64,000 nucleotides of DNA from Bacillus sp. ISL-7 (GTDB lineage: Bacteria > Bacillota > Bacilli > Bacillales_B > DSM-18226). Made by a program: the position numbers and the translations under genes. The DNA lies in assembly GCF_018613065.1 (NCBI RefSeq), contig NZ_JAGGQW010000054.1, positions 1-64,000 of the forward strand, given 5' to 3'. Positions 43,043 through 51,278 of this stretch are shown one piece after another. The notes beneath the pieces were generated by a model that was not told the origin of the DNA, searched no databases, and saw nothing but the letters and a program-made list of their open reading frames with translations. Numbering within the stretch: the first letter of the stretch is position 1; each line of letters begins with the position of its first letter.

Positions 43043-44446
43043 TTAGCGTCTTAAAAAATATTTTTCGGCATTATCAAAACAAATATTCTTTACCATTTGC
43101 TCCATTTGCTTCATGTCATTCGGCGCTAACCCTTTTTCAACCCATTCGCCAAGGAGGTTACATAGAATTCGGCGGAAGTAATCATGACGTGCATAGGATA
43201 GAAAACTGCGAGAGTCTGTCAGCATGCCGATAAAGTGACTGAGTAATCCGACATTTGCAAAATCCTTCATTTGTCTCTCCATACCATCGATATGGTCTAA
43301 AAACCACCAGCCAGAGCCTAATTGAACTTTTCCTTGAATCCCTTCTTCATAGAAGTTACCCATCATTCCAGCTAAGACTACATTATCTTTTTGGTTCAAG
43401 TTAAATAATACAGTTCTAGGAAGTGCATTTTCCTGATCAAGGGCATCAAGGAATCGGGATAACCCCTCAGCCATATTAGCTTCTCCAACGGAGTCAAACC
43501 CTACATCTGTTCCAAGCAATTCCTTCATCCTTGTGTTGTTGTTTCGCATTGCTCCCATGTGAAGCTGCATGACCCACTGCTTTTCTGCATACATTTTTCC
43601 AAGTTCTTTTAAGAGGAAAATACGATAGGCAATCATTTCATCATTTGTAAGTTGTTCACCGCTAATACGTTTATTGAAAATCGCTTCAACCTCTTGTTTG
43701 GTTGTTTCTACATATTCCATTTTTTGAATATCATGGTCTGAGGCACGGCCCCCATTTTCATGAAAATACTCTACTCTTTGTTTCAAAGCTGTTAAAAATC
43801 CATCTAAGGAATCCGTTTTTATACCTGACACATCCGCCAATTTTTCAATCCAGCTTTTGAAAGTTGGACGTTCAATAAAAAGCGCACCATCCGGACGGAA
43901 TGTTGGAGCAATAATTGTTTTAAAGGTCTCATCATTTTTCAGTAATTGATGGAATTCTAATGTAGAGATTGGATCATCCGTTGTTCCGATAAACTTTACA
44001 TTTGATCTCTCAATTAAAGCTCTTGCACTGAATTCAGGCGTCTGTAACTTTTCATTACATTCTTCCCAAATTTCACGAGCTGTCTCAGGACTTAATACTT
44101 TATCAATACCAAAGACCATTTTTAATTCTAAGTGCGTCCAATGGTATACTGGGTTTCCAATTAAATGTGGAACTGTCTCTGCCCATGCTGAGAATTTTTC
44201 CCAATCACCCGCATCTCCAGTAATGTATTGCTCTCCGATACCATGCATGCGCATTGTTCGCCATTTATAATGGTCCCCACCAAGCCAGATTTGAGTAATA
44301 TTTTCGTAAGACTTATTTTCCCAAACTTCCTTTGGATCTAAGTGACAGTGAAAATCAAAAATTGGTGAAGATGCTGCGGCATTTTCATACAGTTTAACTG
44401 CAGTATCTGTATTTAACAAAAAGTGTTGATCCATAAATTTTTTCAT
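43043..44446 (-). CDS. uxaC: Glucuronate isomerase
   Basis: The enzyme (about 467 residues) isomerises D-glucuronate to D-fructuronate (or galacturonate to tagaturonate). Family blocks include PIFDFHCHLDPKEVWENK near the N terminus with the metal His pair, WTHLELKMVFGI, TDDPISTLEFHQLL, TFRPDGALFIERP, VMQLHMGAMRNNNTRM and the end HDYFRRILCNLLGEWVE. The longer frame at 44491 is unlikely because AAAGGAGAGG precedes 44446. It is the only recognisable UxuA/UxaBC-type gene; uxuA is absent. A perfect ROK palindrome and the CC-centred motif precede it. Confidence 0.95.
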   Translation of the reverse strand: MKKFMDQHFLLNTDTAVKLYENAAASSPIFDFHCHLDPKEVWENKSYENITQIWLGGDHYKWRTMRMHGIGEQYITGDAGDWEKFSAWAETVPHLIGNPVYHWTHLELKMVFGIDKVLSPETAREIWEECNEKLQTPEFSARALIERSNVKFIGTTDDPISTLEFHQLLKNDETFKTIIAPTFRPDGALFIERPTFKSWIEKLADVSGIKTDSLDGFLTALKQRVEYFHENGGRASDHDIQKMEYVETTKQEVEAIFNKRISGEQLTNDEMIAYRIFLLKELGKMYAEKQWVMQLHMGAMRNNNTRMKELLGTDVGFDSVGEANMAEGLSRFLDALDQENALPRTVLFNLNQKDNVVLAGMMGNFYEEGIQGKVQLGSGWWFLDHIDGMERQMKDFANVGLLSHFIGMLTDSRSFLSYARHDYFRRILCNLLGEWVEKGLAPNDMKQMEQMVKNICFDNAEKYFLRR

Positions 44447-44492
44447 CGAATACCTCTCCTTTAGATAGAAATTCATACGGTAAATGCACATC

Positions 44493-44506
44493 TGTAACCC
44501 CTTACA
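44493..44506 (-). promoter_or_regulatory. cre-like motif with CC centre, uxaC
   Basis: TGTAACCCCTTACA fits TGWAAYCCYTTWCA. It lies between the palindrome at 44543 and uxaC. Confidence 0.5.
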
Positions 44507-44542
44507 GAAATATATAAGTATTTGTTATCAGATCATTCTCTT

Positions 44543-44567
44543 TTAATTTGTTTATTAAACAAATTAA
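44543..44567. promoter_or_regulatory. ROK/XylR-type operator, uxaC and second ROK gene
   Basis: Perfect 12-bp arms (TTAATTTGTTTA and complement) around one T. It is the strongest of the palindromes, in the divergent uxaC-ROK2 gap. Confidence 0.75.
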
Positions 44568-44705
44568 TTACATTCCTAATTTATCATGTTTAATATGTTT
44601 AGTCAATTAACTATTTAGGAATTAATAGAATAATAACGACCTTTTAATGAAAGAACTGATATAATAAGAATATAAACAAAGGAATGCACGAAATGGAGGA
44701 TAAAA

Positions 44706-45899
44706 ATGGTTACGGGTGATGCGGCATATATAAAAAAAATTAATCGCTCTTTAATCCTTAGAGAAATTGTTAAAGAAGGAATGATTTCGAGAGCAGATCT
44801 ATCCAAAGCCACTAACTTAACAAGAGCAACCATCTCAGCACAAGTTGCAGACTTATTAGAAGAAGGGCTTATTATAGAGACACAGCTTGAGCATTTTTCG
44901 GTTGGAAGAAAGCCGATTATGCTCTCATTGAACGGACAAGTTGGCTATGCACTTGGTATTGACCTTGATTATGGTCAAATATCATTTACATTATCAGACC
45001 TTCTTGGCTGTCCTGTTTCATCTAATATTATCGAAATAAATACTTCTAATTATGCAGAGATACTTCATCTTTTAATTCAACAAATCAAAAAGTTCAAAGC
45101 AGATTGCATTACGAGCCGCTATGGTATTGTAGGAATTGTTATTGCCATCCATGGTCTGGTCACAAAAGACGAAGAGATCCACTATGTTCCACGATTTAAT
45201 TGGCATGATATTAATCTCAAGCGTGATTTAGAAAGAGAATTTGATACGTCTATCTACCTTGAAAATAATGCAAATCTAAGTTCTTTTGCCGAAAGGGTTT
45301 TTGCGCACCATGAAACAGACAACTTGTTATGTGCGACCCTCTATTCTGGGATCGGCCTAGGTATGATGATGAACAATGAGTTTTTCCGAGGGAATGACGG
45401 ATATGCTGGTGAAATAGGTCATATGATTGTTGTTCCACAAGGAAAACCGTGCAATTGTGGAAATAAGGGTTGCTGGGAAAAATATGCTTCGGAATCGGTC
45501 ATTTTTGAACATTTATCTGAAAAACGACAAATAAAGAATCTAACTTACGAACATATTCAAAAGTGGCTTAATGAAGGCGATGTGGAAGTGCACGAATTGA
45601 TGGAACAATTCCTTTTCTATCTTTCCATTGGATTGAATAATATGATTAACATGTATAATCCAGACGTACTCGTGCTTGATAGTGAACTGCTGCGTATGTA
45701 TCCGGACTCTCTCGATAAAATTAGTGGAAATCTAAATTCTTCAATTAGTCATTACCGGGAATTAATGATCTCTACTATCGGGAAAGAATCTTGTGTCCTT
45801 GGGGCATGTGCACTTGCTATCAAACATTTTCTTGATGTCCCGATGTTAAATTTACCTTATGAGATAAAATCCAACCGAATTGGAAGCGTACTCATTTAG
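44706..45899 (+). CDS. ROK-family transcriptional regulator 2
   Basis: The 397-residue regulator is a close relative of the one at 34712: both start with a GDAA-IKK-N-SLIL block followed by a winged helix (MISRADLSKATNLTRATISAQVADLL), and both have the zinc motif CNCGNKGCWEKYAS. The sugar-kinase-like part (GIDLDYGQISFTLSDL, IGLGMMMNNEFFRGNDG) lacks an obvious catalytic kinase signature. GGAGGATAAAA precedes the ATG. It probably represses uxaC and the two GPH symporter genes, from the shared operator. Confidence 0.88.
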   Translation: MVTGDAAYIKKINRSLILREIVKEGMISRADLSKATNLTRATISAQVADLLEEGLIIETQLEHFSVGRKPIMLSLNGQVGYALGIDLDYGQISFTLSDLLGCPVSSNIIEINTSNYAEILHLLIQQIKKFKADCITSRYGIVGIVIAIHGLVTKDEEIHYVPRFNWHDINLKRDLEREFDTSIYLENNANLSSFAERVFAHHETDNLLCATLYSGIGLGMMMNNEFFRGNDGYAGEIGHMIVVPQGKPCNCGNKGCWEKYASESVIFEHLSEKRQIKNLTYEHIQKWLNEGDVEVHELMEQFLFYLSIGLNNMINMYNPDVLVLDSELLRMYPDSLDKISGNLNSSISHYRELMISTIGKESCVLGACALAIKHFLDVPMLNLPYEIKSNRIGSVLI

Positions 45900-45924
45900 A
45901 ACTTGATTACCCCTTCTTTCAAGG

Positions 45925-45960
45925 AAAAACCCCTTTTAGCTAGTGCTAAAAGGGGTTTTT
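45925..45960. terminator. Bidirectional terminator between second ROK gene and first GPH gene
   Basis: The arms AAAAACCCCTTTTAGC and GCTAAAAGGGGTTTTT surround TAGT. Confidence 0.88.
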
Positions 45961-45971
45961 ATCGATGTTCA

Positions 45972-47351
45972 TTACGCACTTTTTAAACTATCGTTCAACT
46001 TTTGTTTTTCTTTAAGTTCATCAACAATCTTTTTATAAAGATCCTCTGTTAAATTATACAGAACAATTAAGATAACCGCAGCAATTAAGTTTAGTCCGGC
46101 TGGAACGAGGAACATTAGCCCTTTTATACCAAGGAGTGCGCCAGCAGTTTGCTCTGCATTTGGAACATAACCGATTAATCCAAGGGCAACGCCAGGAATA
46201 AAACCAGCTAACGCCTGTGCTAGTTTACGGAAGAAACTGTAACTTGAATATACAATCCCTTCTGTCCGTTGTCCTGTTTTCCATTCGTGATAATCCACTG
46301 CATCCGCAACCATTACCCATGGTAAACCTAGTGCAAAGCTAAGACCTAAGCTTCCAATGGTAAGTAATATAAGGAAAGTTGGTACGTTAGCTGGTAGAAC
46401 AAAGTTCGCAACATCCGCGGCAACTCCAATAAAAAGACCGATAATAAATGTTTTCTTTTTTCCAAGTCTTTTAACAAGTGCTGGAATAAAAAATGAACCA
46501 ATGACAGCGATTCCAATACTAGTAAATGAAAGCAAAGACATAAGACCTGGATTTCCTAAATTATATTGTAGGTAATATAACTGAACTGCCGTGCGTAGGT
46601 TACTCCCAGCAACCATAAACAAACAAACGAAACATAGAGCAATTAGCGGTCTATTACTTAGCAATAATTTGAAGAGTTTTGACATTGGAAGCTTTTCTTC
46701 TTCTTTTTTAGGGACCCTAATCACATTTTCATTTGTATTACGATAGCAAATATAATGGAATATGACCCCAATTAACGCCATCGAACCGATTCCCACGGTA
46801 TATCCTAATTTTTGATCTGGAAAATATAAAACAATTGGGATAACAACCATCCCAGAAATAAGCATTGCAAATTGGCTGCCAATAGCTCTGAAGGATCCAA
46901 GAGATGCCCGATCCACAGAATCTTGGGTCATGGAAGCTGCGAGTGATCCATAAGGAATATTAACAATGGAATACGACAACCCAAAGGCCATATAGGTTAT
47001 AAAAGCAAAGACAATTTTTCCTGTAACTGAAAAGTCAGGTGCCATGAAAGAAATGATAGTCATAATGGCAAGCGGAATCGATCCAAATAAGATGAACGGC
47101 CGGAACTTGCCTCGTTTACCTACCTTTCGTTTATCCACAAAAGCACCTACTGATGAATCTGCAAATGCATCAAAAATCTTCGATACTAAAAATACGAGAC
47201 CGCCCCAATAAGCCGAAATTCCTAAAATATCTGTATAGAACTTAAGCAAAAAAATTTGCCCCATATCAAACATAAATCCGTTACCCACATCACCTAAACC
47301 GTAGGAGATTTTTTCTTTTAAGGTTAATTTTTTTTGGGCACTATTCTCCAT
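45972..47351 (-). CDS. GPH-family glycoside-hexuronide:cation symporter 1
   Basis: The 459-residue symporter has 12 predicted helices and the GPH family start ISYGLGDVGNGFMFDMGQIFLLKFYTDILGIS, cut here from context, with FDAFADSSVGAFVDKRKVGKRGKFRPFIL in the first cytoplasmic loop. Relatives carry melibiose, xylosides or glucuronides with Na+ or H+. Context suggests a glucuronide or hexuronate. It has its own operator and CC-centred motif. It is similar in layout to the neighbour at 47731 but not a near-identical copy, so the two may carry different substrates. Confidence 0.85.
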   Translation of the reverse strand: MENSAQKKLTLKEKISYGLGDVGNGFMFDMGQIFLLKFYTDILGISAYWGGLVFLVSKIFDAFADSSVGAFVDKRKVGKRGKFRPFILFGSIPLAIMTIISFMAPDFSVTGKIVFAFITYMAFGLSYSIVNIPYGSLAASMTQDSVDRASLGSFRAIGSQFAMLISGMVVIPIVLYFPDQKLGYTVGIGSMALIGVIFHYICYRNTNENVIRVPKKEEEKLPMSKLFKLLLSNRPLIALCFVCLFMVAGSNLRTAVQLYYLQYNLGNPGLMSLLSFTSIGIAVIGSFFIPALVKRLGKKKTFIIGLFIGVAADVANFVLPANVPTFLILLTIGSLGLSFALGLPWVMVADAVDYHEWKTGQRTEGIVYSSYSFFRKLAQALAGFIPGVALGLIGYVPNAEQTAGALLGIKGLMFLVPAGLNLIAAVILIVLYNLTEDLYKKIVDELKEKQKLNDSLKSA

Positions 47352-47394
47352 TATGTCTCCCTCTTCCTTTTATATTAATTAAATGAGTTTTACC

Positions 47395-47408
47395 TGTAAC
47401 CCTTTTCA
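47395..47408 (-). promoter_or_regulatory. cre-like motif with CC centre, first GPH gene
   Basis: TGTAACCCTTTTCA fits TGWAAYCCYTTWCA, between the palindrome at 47457 and the gene. Confidence 0.45.
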
Positions 47409-47456
47409 AAACTACAAAGATTATATGGTTTGAATATTACGCTTAAAAAAGTTTTT

Positions 47457-47485
47457 TTAATTTGTTTAATAAACTAACAAATTAA
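47457..47485 (-). promoter_or_regulatory. ROK/XylR-type operator, first GPH gene
   Basis: The arms TTAATTTGTT and AACAAATTAA lie nine bases apart, with an alternative pairing to AAACTAA inside. A cre-like TGTAAGCGTATATC lies upstream at 47533-47546. Confidence 0.5.
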
Positions 47486-47617
47486 CTTCATTGATAGAAT
47501 ACCACCGTCGACAAATTTCGTCAATAATAATTTGTAAGCGTATATCATCCTGTCCTACCCATTTATAAACATTTATCCAGCAGAGATCAATAATGGAGTT
47601 CATAACATAACAGAAAA

Positions 47618-47712
47618 GGCTCCAATTCGTATGAAATCGGAGCCGATATTTTCCTAATTTAAAATATCACTTAAGACATGATGAAAAAAGATAGCTAGAT
47701 GTTAGCTATCTT
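47618..47712 (-). terminator. Tandem terminators after the second GPH gene
   Basis: AAGATAGCTA/TTAGCTATCTT (47689-47712) runs into six T on the minus strand. GGCTCC/GGAGCC (47618-47640 region) is followed by TTTTCTGTT on the minus strand. The 47352-47730 gap otherwise holds only the operator sites of the first GPH gene. Confidence 0.72.
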
Positions 47713-47730
47713 CCTTCGGGTAATATTGAA

Positions 47731-49140
47731 TTAATGTTTGCCTTTTCTCCTTTCAGCTAAATCAGCTGTAAGTTGCGCTGTACGTTTTTTGTTTAATGGA
47801 TAAAAGAATACAATAATTAGGAACACAACAGCAAGTATGATTGCAGGTACTAGAGTTCCAAGTGTATGAATTCCTTGAAGCGTATCAGCTGTTTGTGCTT
47901 TAAGAGTTGGATTATAACCAACAGCTGCGATTGCTGCACCACCAACGCCGCCAGCTACTGCTTGACCAACTTTACGTGCCATTGAATAAATCGAGTAAAC
48001 GGTTCCATCTTCACGTAAACCAGTTAAATACTCATGATAATCAATAACGTCAGTAACGAAAGCCCAAATGACAAGGTTGAAAATTCCATAACCAAACATC
48101 CCAATTGTTAATACACCAATAAATTGTGTTCCAGTTAAATTTGGAAGGAAGTACAAAATCGTATATATAACTGCTGCTATTAATAAACCACCAGAAGCCA
48201 CTTCTTTTTTACCAAATTTCGCAACTAATGGTTTAACAAATGGCATACCTACAAATACTGCAATAGCTTGAAGAAGACCAACCATACTTAGTGCTTTCGC
48301 ATTTCCGAAGTAATCTTTAAATAGATAAACGTTTACTGCACCAATTAGCATAAAGCAAACCAAGAACAATAATGAAGCAATGAGGAACCAAATTAATGGT
48401 TTGTTTTTTCCAAGACCTTTCATTGTTTGTCCCAAATTCACTTTTGGTTTAGTTGTTTCATCCATTACAATTCGTTCAACCGATAATTTATAACAAGCCA
48501 TATAACAAGCAAGTGCAAGTCCACCGAAAATTAATGCAGCTAATATGAAGCGATTAGCATCTGGTTTGTTGTTAACAAACAAAATCATAGGGCCAACCAC
48601 GTTAATAATTAAACCAGCCAAGTTTCCACCTAATGTTCTCCAGCTTGATAGTGCTGTACGTTCAACAGGATCGCCTGTGATAACTGAAGCCATTGATCCG
48701 TAAGGAATATTAACTGTACTATATAGTGTTCCCCAAATAATATATGTTACGTAAGCATAAGCAAGATAAAATCCATCTGACATTCCTGGAATGTGAACAA
48801 ACATTAAAACACCACAAATAACAAGCGGGAAAGACATTCTAAAAATCCAAGGCCTGAATTTGCCATTTTTCCCTGCTTTTCTTGTATCAATAAAACGGCC
48901 CCATGATACGTCTGCTACTGCATCCCACAAACGGGCAAGTAAGAATAATCCACCGACTGCTGCAGGATTAATATGAAAGACATCTGTATAAAAAACCATT
49001 AAGAATGCGGCAACTAGAACAAAGAAGAAATCGTTCCCCCAATCACCAAACATATAACCAAGTTTGTCTTTCATTCCAAACTTTCTAAATTCATTTGCAG
49101 AACCTTGTACTACAGCGGCTTTTTTTGCAGTTTGACTCAT
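47731..49140 (-). CDS. GPH-family glycoside-hexuronide:cation symporter 2
   Basis: The protein (about 469 residues) has 12 predicted helices and the GPH blocks LGYMFGDWGNDFFFVLVAAFLMVFYTDVFH (cut from context) and DAVADVSWGRFIDTRKAGKNGKFRPWI. The frame opens at 49155, but GGAGGGG lies six bases before the ATG at 49140. It carries an own operator (49277) and CC-centred motif. With symporter 1 it gives the island two import routes, probably for hexuronates and glucuronides. Confidence 0.85.
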   Translation of the reverse strand: MSQTAKKAAVVQGSANEFRKFGMKDKLGYMFGDWGNDFFFVLVAAFLMVFYTDVFHINPAAVGGLFLLARLWDAVADVSWGRFIDTRKAGKNGKFRPWIFRMSFPLVICGVLMFVHIPGMSDGFYLAYAYVTYIIWGTLYSTVNIPYGSMASVITGDPVERTALSSWRTLGGNLAGLIINVVGPMILFVNNKPDANRFILAALIFGGLALACYMACYKLSVERIVMDETTKPKVNLGQTMKGLGKNKPLIWFLIASLLFLVCFMLIGAVNVYLFKDYFGNAKALSMVGLLQAIAVFVGMPFVKPLVAKFGKKEVASGGLLIAAVIYTILYFLPNLTGTQFIGVLTIGMFGYGIFNLVIWAFVTDVIDYHEYLTGLREDGTVYSIYSMARKVGQAVAGGVGGAAIAAVGYNPTLKAQTADTLQGIHTLGTLVPAIILAVVFLIIVFFYPLNKKRTAQLTADLAERRKGKH

Positions 49141-49230
49141 TTTTGACCCCTCCATTATGCATTTAGTTTTTAATCTAACCCGATTACCTATTCCTTTAAA
49201 TCCTTAAAACTTTTTGAACCTTCAGTACTT

Positions 49231-49244
49231 TGAAATCCCTTTCA
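49231..49244 (-). promoter_or_regulatory. cre-like motif with CC centre, second GPH gene
   Basis: TGAAATCCCTTTCA fits TGWAAYCCYTTWCA and is itself a near-perfect inverted repeat. Confidence 0.5.
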
Positions 49245-49276
49245 AAGATTATTAAAAAAATATTAGTGCATTTCTT

Positions 49277-49301
49277 TTAATTAGTTTATTGAACTAATTA
49301 A
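49277..49301 (-). promoter_or_regulatory. ROK/XylR-type operator, second GPH gene
   Basis: The arms TTAATTAGTTTA and TGAACTAATTAA (one mismatch) surround one T. A variant of the uxaC operator. Confidence 0.6.
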
Positions 49302-49352
49302 TTAGTATAGTTGTATCTTATCATCGACTATTTACTCAGTCAACAGATTTTT

Positions 49353-49366
49353 TGTAAGCGTTTAAT
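49353..49366 (-). promoter_or_regulatory. Candidate cre upstream of the second GPH gene
   Basis: TGTAAGCGTTTAAT matches 12 of 14 cre positions. It lies upstream of the operator. The rest of the 49302-49625 gap holds a TATAAT-like -10 box for the diguanylate cyclase gene near 49541 and nothing else that I recognise. Confidence 0.4.
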
Positions 49367-49625
49367 AAAAAAATTTTCCAAATATTAAGGTCCCTTCTCT
49401 TACGTGATTAAGTGCTTAAGATAGTTTGTAGTCAGAAGTAGTATATTGATGTAATTAAAAAAAAATTGACACTAACTGTTCAAGAACGTCACAAGGGAGC
49501 CTTTTTTAATCTTACTTTGTTATAAATATCTAATTCATAGTATAATTGGAAAGATGCAAATAATTTATGAAATAATATTGCACAATAGCTCTAAGAACTT
49601 TATTCACTATTCCAGGAGAGTATGC

Positions 49626-51152
49626 ATGTTAAAAGATTTTGTTTCAAATGCCTCACTATTAATTGCTTCCTTTTCTATTATGGGAGTGTTATTTAAAGAT
49701 AAGCCAATTAATCCTTCCTCTCCGCTATCCTTAAAATTATATTGGGGATTTTGTTTTGGAGTTCTAGGGAATATTTTAATGTCGTTTAGCATTCAAATTA
49801 ACGTAAACACGATTGCTGATCTACGCCATTTGGCAATAGTGATCGCAGCAACTTTCGGTGGGTATATCCCAGCATTATTGGCTGCTGTTCTTATTGCAGC
49901 AGGAAGAATCCTTCTTTTTGGTATGAATGAATCTTCCTTATTGGGAGCAATCGGGGCTGTATTAACAGGCATCCTCTGTGGTGGAATCGCAACATTAAAC
50001 TATTCCAGAACTTTAAAGGCTTTCATAATGAATCTGATTGGTTTATTAATTGTTTCAATCATTTTCATTATCAGAATTGACAACTTCCAAATGCTCAAAA
50101 GTGTTTTAACCATACATTATTTAATTTCTCTCATTGGTGGTTTTTTTGCTTATCATTTTTTTGTTTTCGTGGTGAAGTCATACGAAGTACAAAATCAATT
50201 AAAGCATAATGTCATGAAATTGAAGGAAACAGAAGAACGTTTTCGCCTCATAGCTGAATATTCAAGTGACATGATTACAATGCACAACGAAAAAGCCGAA
50301 TATATTTATATTTCACCCGCTGTAAAAGAAATTATTCATTTTGAGTATCCTGAACTTCTCGGAAAAAAAATGGAGGTTTTTATTCATCCAGATGATGTTG
50401 TACAAACAAAAGACATGTTTAAAAAAGCACTTCATGAGGGTGGGGCTGAATCAACTTACAGGTACCGTACGAATAAAGGAGATTATGTTTGGATTGAATC
50501 TACTTTAAAAAGCGTTCATTTCGAAGAAGATGGAAGTAAGAAAGTCATTATTGTATCAAGAAATATTACTGATCGAAAACTTACCGAACAAAAACTACAA
50601 GAGGCAAATCAATTACTCAATCAACTATCCTACTTAGATGGACTAACAGGGATCGCCAACAGAAGATATTTTGACGAAACACTTAATAAAGCATGGGCTA
50701 ATTCTTCTATAAGTCATACACCAATCACATTAATTATGTTTGATATTGATTACTTTAAAAAATACAATGATACATACGGCCATCTAACTGGAGACTTTTG
50801 CTTACAATCAATTGCACAAGCTATTAACAATCAAATGACTGTTAACTCTCATTATACTTTTTGCCGTTATGGAGGTGAGGAATTTGCTCTCATCTCTCCC
50901 TCTACAACCATGGAGGAAGGGATGAAAATTGCTTATCAAATTCAGAAGACAATTAAGTTACTTAAAATTCCTCATATTAGTTCTGACATTGCTGATATTG
51001 TTACGTTAAGTATTGGATTTGCCACAATGGTTCCAACAACTTTAGAAAAACCGCAAGCATTAATTCAAATGGCTGATTCGGCATTATATTTATCTAAGAC
51101 AAAAGGTAGAAATACAATTTCATCTTCTCCTTTAAGCATGGAAGGCTTGTAA
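49626..51152 (+). CDS. Membrane diguanylate cyclase (5TM, PAS, GGDEF)
   Basis: The protein (about 508 residues) should make cyclic di-GMP. Order: five or six N-terminal helices of the LytS-type 5TM class (about 1-185), a PAS/PAC sensor (RFRLIAEYSSDMITMHNEKAEY to VSRNITDRKLTEQ), and a C-terminal GGDEF domain with FDIDYFKKYNDTYGHLTGD and an intact RYGGEEFA active-site loop. No RxxD inhibitory site is obvious before the loop. The longer frame at 49554 lacks a good site; AGGAGAG precedes 49626. Its signal is unknown, and the GT2 operon at 0.3-6.4 kb is a possible downstream target, but unproven. Confidence 0.88.
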   Translation: MLKDFVSNASLLIASFSIMGVLFKDKPINPSSPLSLKLYWGFCFGVLGNILMSFSIQINVNTIADLRHLAIVIAATFGGYIPALLAAVLIAAGRILLFGMNESSLLGAIGAVLTGILCGGIATLNYSRTLKAFIMNLIGLLIVSIIFIIRIDNFQMLKSVLTIHYLISLIGGFFAYHFFVFVVKSYEVQNQLKHNVMKLKETEERFRLIAEYSSDMITMHNEKAEYIYISPAVKEIIHFEYPELLGKKMEVFIHPDDVVQTKDMFKKALHEGGAESTYRYRTNKGDYVWIESTLKSVHFEEDGSKKVIIVSRNITDRKLTEQKLQEANQLLNQLSYLDGLTGIANRRYFDETLNKAWANSSISHTPITLIMFDIDYFKKYNDTYGHLTGDFCLQSIAQAINNQMTVNSHYTFCRYGGEEFALISPSTTMEEGMKIAYQIQKTIKLLKIPHISSDIADIVTLSIGFATMVPTTLEKPQALIQMADSALYLSKTKGRNTISSSPLSMEGL

Positions 51153-51278
51153 ATAATACAAGCCTTCCTTTTTTTATCAATTCAAAACATATTTTTCTAA
51201 ATATTATGCAAATTTTGTTGTATAATGCGGAAAATACATGTAAAATTTTCCTATCAGCCCTTTTTGGATGGTGAGACA

